Assembly: GCA_018340805.1 (NCBI GenBank)
Contig: JACMZG010001908.1
Span: 31,981,513-32,045,512, forward strand
DNA length: 64,000 nt
Reading direction: 5' to 3'
DNA from: Microvelia longipes
Taxonomy: Eukaryota > Arthropoda > Insecta > Hemiptera > Veliidae
Shown here one piece after another: positions 38,516 to 49,765 of this stretch (positions are counted from its first letter, which is position 1; each line of letters opens with the position of its first letter). The notes below the pieces were generated by a model, which ran no database searches, had not been told where the DNA came from, and saw nothing but the letters and a program-made list of their open reading frames with translations. Position numbers and translations under genes: made by a program.

Positions 38516-38699
38516 AATTACCCTAATCAATAAATATAATATGGCTCCGGTATACACAAAATAAATATTGTATTACTTTTGCCAATAAAGAACTTGTTTA
38601 AAAAAAAAAATCCACAATATATTGGAGTTATATTCTATGAATATTAACATTTAAGCTATATAATAATATTAATAAAGGTGTTAGTTTATATTTAACAAT

Positions 38700-39870
38700 T
38701 AGGTAGGTAATTAAGTAGGCTGTAAATGTGTTCGGTAACTTTTTTAGTTTGTATAAATATATTTTTAAACTTTTTTAGTATGTTGTAAATGAGTTTGTTA
38801 ACTCATTAAGTATGTTGTAGTTATTCGTTTTAGGTATGTTGTAAATGTTTTGTTAACACTTTCGGTATTTTGTAAATGTGTACGTTAACACTTTAGGTAT
38901 GTTGTAAATGTGTTTGTTAACACTTTAGGTATGTTGTAAATGTGTTTGTTAACACTTTCGGTATTTTGTAAATGTGTACGTCAACACTTTAAGTATGTTG
39001 TAAATGTGTACGTAAACACTTTAGGTATGTTGTAAATGTGTTTGTTAAACGTTTGTATGTTGTAAATGTGTAAAACACTTTAGTATGTTGTAAATGTGTT
39101 TGTTAACACTTTCGGTTTTGTAATGTGTACGTCACACTTTAAGTATGTTGTAAATGTGTACGTAAACACTTTAGGTATGTTGTAAATGTGTTTGTTAACA
39201 CTTTCGGTATTTTGTAAATGTCTACGTCAACACTTTAAGTATGTTGTAAATGTGTACGTAAACACTTTAGGTATGTTGTAAATGTGTTTGTTAACACTTT
39301 AGGTGTTTTGTAAATGTGTACGTCAACACTTTAAGTATGTTGTAAATGTGTACGTAAACACTTTAGGTATGTTGTAAATGTGTTTGTTAACACTTTCGGT
39401 ATTTTGTAAATGTCTACGTCAACACTTTAAGTATGTTGTAAATGTGTACGTAAACACTTTAGGTATGTTGTAAATGTGTTTTAACTTTCGGTTTTTGTAA
39501 ATGTGTACGTCAACACTTTAAGTATGTTGTAATGTGTGTTTTAGGTAAAACAAGTTTGTAAATGTCAACACTTGTAGTTGTAATGTGTACGTAAACACTT
39601 TAGGTATGTTGTAAATGTGTTAACACTTTCGGTATTTTGTAAATGTCACACTTTAAGTATGTTGTAAATGTGTACGTAAACACTTTAGGTATGTTGTAAA
39701 ATGTTTGTTAACACTTTCGGTATTTTGTAAATGTCTGTCAACACTTTAAGTATGTTGTAAATGTGTACGTAAACACTTAGGTATGTTGTAAATGTGTTTG
39801 TTAACACTTTAGGTGTTTTGTAAATGTGTACGTCAACACTTTAGGTATGTTGTAAATGTGTTTGCTATCA
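38700..39870 (+). repeat. 33-bp minisatellite with 99-bp higher-order unit
   Basis: About 35 copies of TATGTTGTAAATGTGTTTGT plus TAACACTTTAGG. Three variants alternate: GTTTGTTAACACTTTCGGTA, GTACGTCAACACTTTAAGTA and GTACGTAAACACTTTAGGTA, so the array repeats every 99 bp through its central part (TTTCGGTATTTTG or TTAGGTGTTTTG near 39203, 39301, 39398). Small deletions are concentrated in 39045-39135 and 39480-39720. No gene. Confidence 0.95.
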
Positions 39871-40221
39871 CTTTTAGTTAATGTTATTTAAGTAAAAAAA
39901 CATTCCATAGATACGTGATTTATGTCTTTATTTTCAAATTAAGCTTTGTAAAGATTTTATTGAGAAATTTAGGATTTATGTATATTTAAATACATCTGTG
40001 AAGTGTTAGAATAATTTAGATTTTTTTATTAGAAGGTATTTTATTTTAAGACTTTAAGTTTACATTTTACTATCTCTCCGTATTATTATCTCATTCAATA
40101 TAAGCAAGTTGATGAGATTGAGTGATTGTGGTTTGATTAGATTCTGAAAGGTCGTGTTCGTTACTTGTATTGTTCTGATTTAGATTTGATTGGACATTGT
40201 TTTGAATTATCTTCACCTGTC

Positions 40222-40345
40222 ACTGTAGGCCATAGAGATATATTACTAAAGAGGGCATAGCCTATCTCAATACATTGAGAAGCTTGAAACATCTTTTTGG
40301 GGCTCTCAGCGGCTCTGTGTAGCCTCATTGAAATCTCTATAACTT
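40222..40345 (+). repeat. R2-related repeat, copy 3
   Basis: CATAGAGATATATTACTAAA is followed by GGGCATAGCCTATCTCAATA and TTTTTGGGGCTCTCAGCGGC. The latter blocks match 3722-3842 inverted, the first block matches the R2 core, so this copy links the two. Confidence 0.75.
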
Positions 40346-41009
40346 ATAATAAATCAATTATCGTCTGCTTTTTTACTGGTTGTTTTGTATTTGAAAAGTT
40401 CCATAAATAAGTTAATGTAATGTCGTATTGTCAATTTGATTATAATAACATTCAGAGGTGTTCACTCTACTTTTCACGGTACAGTACTTTTTTTAAATTT
40501 TACCGACAGGCCCATCTAGTAAAATTATTTCTTCACTGTAGGTGTTGATTAGCCAAATATTATTACTTATTAAGGTTTTAAAAATAATTTCATTTTGATG
40601 AATGTAAAGTTGTTCTTGTGTGTGTGAACAACGTGGTATTGTAATTTGATTATAGTGAAATTTTAGAATTAGACATAAAAAATAATTTAACCTAATTTCA
40701 ACATAGCTCATAACTAAATCTGATAAAAATATTTTACTTACGGTTTACAAATATACTATATTAACATGCAGTCACACTGTTATTGTACAAAAAACTGTAT
40801 GTTATTCCTCAAATTAATGCCACATTTTTTGGATTTGTTAACTTCGATCTAAAATGAGAGAAACTTGACAAACCAATTAACAAAATCTATTAACGTAGTT
40901 GGAGAAAGACATTTCTAGACCTCTTTTGTTCCATACTTAAAAAAAGATTAAGCTTTTAGCAATTTTTTTTTAGCAAAAAAAAAATACTTTTAGCACCAAC
41001 TACAGAACT

Positions 41010-41505
41010 ACCGTAGATATATAGGAAAAGTATTGTGTTTGCAAAAAATCTGTAACCGGAATTTCACCTAAATTATCCGTTTCTGGTGATTTTAAGGCCT
41101 CCTAAGTAGATTTCACAATGTTATCTATGTGTGTGTGTGTATCTGTATGTTATTATCGTATGCCCCAATGTGTTTATGCTAGAGAATTGAAACTTAGTAC
41201 GAAAATCAGTCTATAAGTGTAGCTGTGCTATCAAGAAAATAGTTTTTTATGACGTCATTAACCCGCAATATACTCAACTAAAATTTCGAAAAACCATAAA
41301 ATGCGGTAAAAAGTTTTGATACACTTGAGATTTGGCACGCATGTAGTCATCTAAATGACTATCATATGTGTCACGTTTCATCTCATTATCAGCATTAGTT
41401 CAATTTTTATTGAATGCCTTGTGAAAATGATCCAATTAAGTTGAAATTCAGTGCAAGTGTTTACCTTTACCTAATAAAGAAGTACAACAAGTTTCGTTTC
41501 AATTT
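41010..41505 (+). repeat. R1 dispersed repeat, copy 6 (reference copy)
   Basis: Best full-length representative, about 490 bp. Order: TACCGTAGATATATAGGAAA, AGTATTGTGTTTGCAAAAAA, CCGGAATTTCACC, AAGGCCTCCTAAGTAGA, a GT-rich tract, GTGTTTATGCTAGAGAATTG, AAACTTAGTACGAAAATCAG, TTTTTTATGACGTCATTAAC, TTTGGCACGCATG, CATCTCATTATCAGCATTAG, TTCAATTTTTATTGAATGCC and the tail CCTAATAAAGAAGTACAACA. There are no terminal inverted repeats, no coding capacity and no poly(A). It is probably a non-autonomous element of undetermined class. Confidence 0.88.
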
Positions 41506-42410
41506 GTCAAGTATATCTATGATTTTTGTTGGTTCACAAAAGCAGCATCGAGCGTGGTCAGTGCCTGGATGGATAACCGCTGGGAATGAAAACAGAATCA
41601 ATGCCCCCTCAACATTCGTTAACCGATCAACCTCATAAGCGTCATTGCTTCAGCCTGAGTAGTTTTCCTTGTAAAAATAACAATTTTAATAAGGTAAATA
41701 ACAAATTATTCAATTTGTTATTTCAACCAAAATTCCTTAGAAAATACCGGTCATGTTTATATATGTATTATCATGAAATTTAGATCATTTCTACAAAAAA
41801 ATGTAAATATCCTTAAAATTTGAACTTTATTTGAACTTATAATATTTACGATAGCATGAACTGCTGATTCTGTTACGCAATCTTGCACTCCTCAAATTCA
41901 ATTATTTCACTAAAAAGTTTAAAGGTTAAAAATATATTTTTACCAAAGTTAGCTAAAATTATAAATTGTGAAAGTGTTCTGATGGTTATCGTTCTTTATG
42001 AAGTACATTGAATGTGTTACTTTTTAAACCTAAAAAGCTATAAATTAGTAAAACAATAAAGCTAAATTTTTTAGCTATTATAATTTGCTTACTTAATCAA
42101 CTTCGCTGGCTTTTGTTATGGGTGAATGATTAAAAAGGTTTAGGAATTTTCCTTTTTTGGTCTAATTATTGCCTGGAATTTTATTTCTCAATTTATTTAT
42201 TGATCATAATTAATGAACTAATTAGATTAGTTGCAATATTCGCGTGGGGTATGTATTGTTTGGAACCTTCTTTGGCTTTCATTCAAAAAGACTTTCCTTA
42301 TCTAACTCTAACTTATCATAAACCCTTAAGCCTTTATAGGTAGAATATGATAGAACTCTTGGTGCATCCGATATACACTAATAGTGTGCACCACTAATAA
42401 TGTATATAGT

Positions 42411-42583
42411 GTATAGCACACGGTTAAAATCAGTTTACCGGATGGGAAAATTGTGTTAGGGAATCAATGAGGTTGGCCTGATTTGAAATTTTGGGCGTGC
42501 TTTAACATCCAGGACTGACTTCATTGGTTCCCTTGCATTATTTTCCCACGCTATGTCAACTGATTATAACTGTGTGTTATAAT
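42411..42583. mobile_element. TA-flanked MITE, copy 2
   Basis: Same element as 14508-14682: GCACACGGTTAAAATCAGTT at the left, CAACTGATTATAACTGTGTG at the right, inner ATGGGAAAATTGTG and ATTATTTTCCCACGC. It shares the interior GTCAATGAGG and ATGTTAAA-type blocks; the centre is rearranged relative to copy 1. Confidence 0.82.
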
Positions 42584-44024
42584 ATAATGTAGGAAGGAAT
42601 TATAAGCTAGTTTTAGGAATCCATAAGCCTTTATTTTGGTACCCTCAAGGTTTCATTTTTGAATAGGCAAAGAAAACGTCATTGAATACAAGCTTTACAA
42701 TAAAGATTTTCTTTGTGTATGTCTGGTTTTTTTTCGTTCGGACATTAATGGTCTTTATAACTCTGTTGACGAGATATAGATCCCAGGCCGAGTATAATTT
42801 TACAGCGTTTTCTTCTATCATTTTCGTTCATTTTAATTAGTAGGCGCCACTTTTTCTAGTTTTTGGCTTCTATAGAGCCAAAGAAAAATAGTTTAATGTA
42901 ATGTACTACAATCTTATATGTTTTGTACTAACTGCCACCATCTAGTAAAGAAAGAGAAAATAAATGTTAATTCAATTTTTTTATTTAACCAGAAACTACC
43001 GCCATAATGTCACTAAATTAATATATTTTTTAAAATAATCTAAACAAACAAAAAATTTCAATTTCAAGGGGTTTTATGAGGCTTTACACATCTACAAGGA
43101 ATATAAACAAAGAATATAACAATCTATATAGAACTGTTTTACAATAAGAAACGCTTAGTTATGACAGATAAAATATAAATTAGTACAGTTCACTTGTGTT
43201 CAAAATATAAAATTATATTATTTTCGCATATAAACTGTATGAGTTAGTATTGGGTTTCCTCGAAAACCTGTTGGTAAATTGAACCAAGTAGAACCCACGC
43301 CTAATCTCTAAGACGAATGTATTTCGACTAAGAATACAAGATCCCTAACAAAATCTTTATCAACATTGCCGGATCAAATATTTTTGTAAAGGTTATTTTA
43401 AGCTTAAAATACTAGAATGGAAAATAAAGTAAATAAACGTAGAACAATGTTACGAACTAAAAACTATTTTTTTTTCAAAATCAATCATAATTACACCAAC
43501 CAATTGCCTATATCTATTCCCATGTATAGCTAAACTTTAGCTTTACTTTTCTTAGCTATCTGTAGGGCTTTACTTTAAGAAATGTCTAAATGCAGCTTTA
43601 TTACCTTAGTTCGTGATGCTTCCCAAGTCAAAAGTGATTAGAGTCCTAACGTTAAATCTTTACCGCCGTCTAATATAGCGTCAAATTTATCATTCCTCTA
43701 TATGGAGACTTACATCATATAACCCGACGCGTCGTTAGCGCTGAAATATTCTTTGAATTTCAGAAGCTGAAAACATGGGTTCACAACTAAGTAAATGAAC
43801 TTATTTCGCAAAAGCATTTATTTTATTTTTAGAATTTATTAAGTTTTAAAGTCTCTTTAAAAATGTCTATTAAATCTGTCAATAATAGTTAATGGTTTTG
43901 TTGCACCTTTTTTTTGGGATGGTGCTTAGGTTCACACTTATCTCTGTAGAAATATTACTTTCAATTGCAAGAAGCTTTGAGTTTCGTGTTACATAGAAAG
44001 ATCACTATTTTTCGCTAACTATCT

Positions 44025-44112
44025 GAGTAGGTATATCGTCAAAATTCGTAGGTTCTCCCTAAAAACCCGAAACCCAGATTTCATTGAAATTATTCGTTTT
44101 TATTGATTGTTT
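44025..44112 (+). repeat. R1 dispersed repeat, copy 7 (fragment)
   Basis: GTAGGTATATCG, CCCGAAACCCAGATTTCATT, GAAATTATTCGTTTTTATTG matches the first 90 bp of R1. Confidence 0.6.
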
Positions 44113-46010
44113 GTGTCTAATTATTTGTAACATTAGATTTATTACTAATTAAATAATTTAATTATTAACATTATTTAATACTTCATAAATTGTTGCGTAC
44201 ACATTAGGTATTATGGTATTCTTTGTGGTATTATTTATTCTTTTGATCACTTTATGGTTATAAAAATAAAATTACGGGACAAGGGTAGAATCCTTGTTAG
44301 TTTAGTGAATAAACAGCTCTTACACCCTTAAAATAATCTTAATTAAACTTTATAAGCCCATTTTTTAGAAAATATCAATTTTCAATAACTAGACATCATA
44401 TATCAATAATAAAATTCAAATATCAATACTAAGACTAAGATTTTGTTTTATATTTACAAATTTGACAGCTGTAAATTAATACTTAATTAATGTCTTTTAA
44501 GATGATTTAAAAGGTTGAATTAATAATATAATTTGAGCCAATAAATCATATTTGTATAAGGAATCTATATTTGGTATTAATAACTTGGATGTATTGTCCC
44601 AGCAGTAGCCCCTATCGGCTGACCCAGTGACATTCAGAGGCGAACCATCTGTACGCCACTGGTTTACAATGTCACCTAAATGTTAAGAAACAGAATTGTT
44701 GTCTAGTTATTGTCTTATAACGATGCATAAATTTGTCCTAAATTAAGCCATTTTGATAAAATCGGGACTGTTATAATTTATGTACTTTGTTCGTAGAAAT
44801 ATGTGTATCAATTTGACTTTACATAATACACGATCTTTTAATCAACAGTTTGAAAAACTCTGGTGACCCTTATATACAAATATTTTAAAGGAATAGAAAC
44901 ATATTATAAATCATATAACATAAGGATTTATGTTAAATATATGACACTGTTAACCCATTTTTACCTTAGAATATTAAATTTAGTTTTACAATAATTCTGC
45001 AGTTCTAAAAACACATCATAAAATTTTGTATGATTCTAATGTCATTCATTTTTGGTTTTTCACATGGCTTCATAAAAATTAAGTCATGTGACGTCGCAAA
45101 CTCACTGTTAAATTAAAACAAAATGAAGAAAATAAATAGATTAAATAATGTAAAGATAAACTTAAAACAATTTTATTATCATTAGGTTTTGAATTGTTTT
45201 ACATTCTGTTTGACACATCACCCTCTAATTGGATGATCAACTATCATTGATTTAGTTAGTTGATTGATTAATTTTAATATGAGTTGCAAACGTGAGTAAT
45301 AAACCCACGTTTAACGTACTTATGTTGCTAATGAAGCAACATATCAGAATTCGAATGATGTTGATATTGCCCACATAGGAATAAGATTAACGAAATAAGA
45401 GTTTCCATGAAAAATATATAACAGATGGAGCACTTTCGAAACACGAAAAGCTAATACAAGTTTGCCTGTTTACCACCCCTTGTGTTTTTACTTACTTATG
45501 ATTTATTTCTTTATTTGATTAAAATACAAAACTATTTTCAATCAGTTTTGAGTTGAACTTTTTACTTTACAAGTAAGTCATTTTTGTTTTTCTGAAATCA
45601 TTATTAAAAAGTTGTTACAAATATTAGGTCATGGTTTTTCCTTTAGGCACACAGACTTCCACCAACTTTAAATACCAGTTTAACTTTTATAGTATTCCTG
45701 TTACTCAGATCCGGTAAACTTGAACCGTTTATTACAGAAATGACCCACCCATAACTCACTGATTTGTATCATTTGCATTAACTTGTAACACCTGTATCTT
45801 TATTTATGATACCGATATAAATAAGGTCAATACTGTTTTCTTTAGTAATTATGTTTTAAATTGATAATTATTTTTTAAAAGGTTGGTATGATTTACATTG
45901 TTTATTTTGTATTCTATCACTATTTCTATTTTTACAGAAGTGTTACTAAATAACGTAGTTAAGAAGATAAATAGAGATAGATAGTTAAGAAATAAACGTT
46001 TTTAAGAAGT

Positions 46011-46056
46011 AGTTACTAAATAACTCTTGTCTATAGACAAGAGTTATTTAGTAACT
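46011..46056. repeat. Perfect 46-bp palindrome
   Basis: Both halves are exact complements around the centre CTATAG (46031-46036), with no spacer. The left half reads AGTTACTAAATAACTCTTGT then CTA. A third copy of the arm end (GTTACTAAATAACG) lies about 60 bp upstream at 45942-45956, suggesting the palindrome arose by local inverted duplication. Confidence 0.95.
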
Positions 46057-46156
46057 CTAAGGTGTACTTAGTTATATTTAAGTTTCTCTTCATGTATAAC
46101 TTAATTACTATAATAATTAATAAATGATAATTATGCGTATAAATATAAATGATAAT

Positions 46157-46387
46157 TAATGCGTTCACACGCAATGTTTGAAAGGGGATTCAACCTCGTA
46201 TTCAACCCCCTAGAGGTTTAAACCTCCCGGCAGTTGTCGTGTGAACGAGATTGGACACGGGGTTCAACTCAGACTCATTTTTATTGGGGTAGAGTCTAAA
46301 ATATAGGTTAAAGAGTACCGTGTGAACAGTCTGAGGTTCATACGGGATTGAACCCCTAGCCAACCCCCCCCCCCCCCCGTGTGAAAG
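46157..46387. mobile_element. Possible small element bounded by TTCACACG / CGTGTGAA
   Basis: GCGTTCACACGCAATG at the left and CCCGTGTGAAAG at the right form short inverted termini. Internal copies CGTGTGAACGAG and CCGTGTGAACAG and several GGATTCAACC / GGGTTCAACTC words recur. A 15-C run at 46364-46378 abuts the right terminus. The interior is GC-richer than its flanks. A MITE is plausible; no target duplication was confirmed. Confidence 0.5.
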
Positions 46388-47715
46388 AAATAATAATTAA
46401 TACATTGTTCTGCGACATACAATCTTCATTTGAACTGTACTTGCACTATGCTTTACCGCTTATAAATTATATTGAGTATTATTTATTAAGTATAAATTAT
46501 TAAAAATTCATTCATTTTTACATTGTATTTAAATTAAATGTAATTTTCAAACAAATTGACCTTTAAGTTACCAAGAAAATTTATTGTTAAAAATATGATA
46601 TAAGGGCCATAAAATTTTACGTTTATTGCCTTGTTAAATATAAATTAGATCATTAGAATAAGTAAAGTGAATGGACATTATTAATTCAATTTGGGCACAA
46701 ATGGAATCCGTTTTTGAAAAAAATTTAACTGCAAAGAATTGTTTTGTTGTGTATTTTCCCCAATTTAAATTCTGTGGTCTAATTGTGGAATAAATAAAAT
46801 TTGTTTTAATAGAGATCAAATGAACCTCTTGAACAGCCATATTAGGGGTTTTAGTCTTGTTTTCCATAATATAAGTGTGAGTGTTTGTATGTAATATGAT
46901 ATACATAAAAAATAAACCGCCTATGTACACGGGACCCCTATATACTTCCTCTTTATAGTCTCTTTCCAAATCCATATTTTTGCTGTATATCCTCTATGCC
47001 ATTTAGTTCAGTTGGGTTATACCTATTAAGCTGTAGCTATAAATCAAATCTTATTGCACGACCGCGAAGGTAGAATTATAGTTATTATTATAGTTTATAT
47101 TATAACTATTATTACACATTTTTCTAATATTTAATAAGAACACTCACTAGTGTATCAAAAAGTATATTTGTGTAATTAAAAAATATGTATTAAATTAAAA
47201 AAAAAGCATTAATAAAACATCATTCTTTGCGTCGTGTGTACTTTATTTGTTTTTAAAAATACAATTTATGTATTATTAATAGTTTACTAACCTTGTTACA
47301 TTTAAGTTATAAAAACTGATTAGTGACGAAATCATTTAATTTCTATAACAAGATCTTTAATAGGTATGGAAAAAAATAATATAAAATCAATAAAGTTAGC
47401 TGTTTACTGCTACCGTTATATTATGATTATATCATTTAATAATAATGTAGAGAAAATTACTTAATTGGACTTGAAGTCGTGACTTATCCTTACAATGTAG
47501 ATTTTGATATAGCAATTACTTTAATCATTCTGAGAGTAAAGGTTTTATGGAATTCTCGGTGAGTTGAAGAGTATTTTATGGCGTTTTTATAAGTTTTATG
47601 TAATCTTTGTGAAAATATCTCCGGGAAAGCCTGTTAATGATGGTCAATGGCATTACTATGTCCTACTTCATTTTCCTTACTTTACAACACTGCTATAAGC
47701 TTTAATTGACTATAA

Positions 47716-48265
47716 AATGACAACCCAGGTGAACTGCAGTGCAAGGGTCTTACTATTGGACAATCCTAGTTGGGAAACAATACAAGGATCCAGACTGGAC
47801 AAAGTAGATAGATAGCAGATCAAGAACTTATTTTAGTACAACCCAGATGGTCGAGAGTCTTACTGTGGTACAACCTAGGCGGACACCAGTGCATAGGTCT
47901 TACCTAGGCACAACCCAGGAGAATCGCAGTGCAAGGGTCTTACTCTGACACATCCTAGGTAGATTTTAATGCAAGGACCTTATTCTAGAAAAACCTGGGT
48001 AGATTTTAACGCAAGGATCTTCTAGAAGAACCTGGGTAGATTTTAATGCAAGGACCTTATTCTAGAAGAACCTGGGTAGATTTTAATGCAAGGACCTTAT
48101 TCTAGAAGAACCTGGGTAGATTTTAATGCAAGGACCTTATTCTAGAAGAACCTGGGTAGATTTTTAATGCAAGGACCTTATTCTAGAAGAACCTGGTAGA
48201 TTTAATGCAAGGACCTTATCTCCTGGGTCCTTAGAAGAACAGATTTTTAATCCAAGGGTCCTATT
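47716..48265 (+). repeat. 40-bp minisatellite, about 14 copies
   Basis: Homogeneous copies (GAACCTGGGTAGATTTTAAT then GCAAGGACCTTATTCTAGAA) lie between about 47985 and 48200. To the left the copies are increasingly diverged (CAACCCAGGTGAACTGCAGT GCAAGGGTCTTAC), which fits expansion from an older array. Confidence 0.93.
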
Positions 48266-49276
48266 CTTGGTTCTTATTAATGAAGAAAACAAACCTGCAT
48301 TAAAAATAATATATTTTTATTACATTTTTTTAAATTATATTAGTGAATTTCTTTGACTGATACTTTTATAAAAATGTTTAACAGTTTAGTACGTACCAAA
48401 CGGACATGCTTGAGTTAAAACGTTTTTTATGATTCATGTTTCTCAAACCGATTTATTTAAATTAAATAATAATTTTATTTGACATTAATTTGCTTATAAA
48501 TGGAATTTATTTAATAAGCTACTAAACAGGAACACAAAGAGATAGAACAATTTAAATACGGAGTGTAAAACAGATAAGAGTGAGGTTACAACTATAGATG
48601 TAAGGTTATCCTTTCTCTATATAACCTATATAAACAGCTTTTTAAAGTTAAGGTACATAAACTTGTGCTCTGACTATATTTGGGTACTTCAAGGGACTTT
48701 GGGTCACGGTCAGTCTACCGCACAACTGTCAAAGTGTGTAGTTAAGCTTATAAAGTTTTAAATAAGTTTTTGCTTTTTTAAAATGGTTCTAATTATATTT
48801 TAATTGTATAAATAAATCATAAGTTTATAAAAAAGAAGTTTTAGGTTGAGATTTTCTAAATCAATTGTGGTTTTAAAATAATAATGTATATATTATGTAT
48901 CTCAAAAAGAAAGTTAATTTCAAAACGGTGCAAAATGTTCAAAACATTTGTTTGATCTGTTTGCTTTATTACTACTATTTATTTTTGACGCATGTTTTAA
49001 ATCTATATTTAAAAGCAAATATTTTTTTTCTGATTCCGATTCTGATTTTGATATAGTGCTAGGGGGAATCATTGAAGGATTCAAAAATTGTGACAACTTT
49101 TTTTACAAAATTCACAAAAAATATATATTCTAAAATGTTATGTTTGGATGCAATAGCTGTATATTTGCTTATGTATGTATTTATTATCTGTATTAATGTA
49201 ATAGCTGTAGGGTGCTTTATGTTTATATAATCTATATAGGTATTATGGCTGCGGGATGTTTTATGTATGTATAATC

Positions 49277-49330
<54 letters not shown>
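49277..49330. repeat. (TA)n microsatellite
   Basis: Uninterrupted TA run inside the diverged left part of the 54-bp array. Confidence 0.95.
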
Positions 49331-49333
<3 letters not shown>

Positions 49334-49384
49334 ATAGCTACGGGATACTTTATGTATTTATGTTTTACTTTACCTTATTTATGC

Positions 49385-49765
49385 CGTAGGAGTTTAAAAA
49401 AAGTATTGTGTTTGTAGAAAGTAAATCTAAACCGAGATTTCACTTAAAATAAGATGTTTTAAAAAGCTCCTAAACGGTTGTCAGAAAGATGTGCGTCTAT
49501 ATGTCTGTGTGTATGTGTATGTTACCATCGTGTATCTCAGTGTATTTATACCAGAGTTGAAACTTAGTACAAATTAATCATTAGGTTTAGTTGTGTTATC
49601 CGAAAAATAATTTTTATATGACGTCATTAACTCCTAAACATTTCTGAAATTCATTAAACACATAAAAATGTTTTGATCAATCTGATATCAATCCCGTATG
49701 TCAGTTATTTGTCATATGTAGTTAGTCATAAAAGACTAACTAACATATGTGCCTAATTTACTGAA
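49385..49765 (+). repeat. R1 dispersed repeat, copy 8
   Basis: AAAGTATTGTGTTTGTAGAA, CCGAGATTTCACTTAAAAT, GTCTGTGTGTATGTGTATGT, GAGTTGAAACTTAGTACAAA, ATATGACGTCATTAACTCC and AAAATGTTTTGATCAATC follow R1 order. The 3' third is missing or replaced by a short inverted TAGTTAGTC/GACTAACTA. Confidence 0.85.

Noticed and set aside
44590..44690. Small GC-richer patch with GTGACATT...AATGTCAC inverted words
   Set aside because: The stem is only 8 bp with a long loop; not distinct enough to call an element.
46634..46975. A 113-codon reverse-strand open frame
   Set aside because: No motif of any family recognised, and low-complexity pieces (HTNTHTY) come from a GT-type tract. Length is within chance for this composition.
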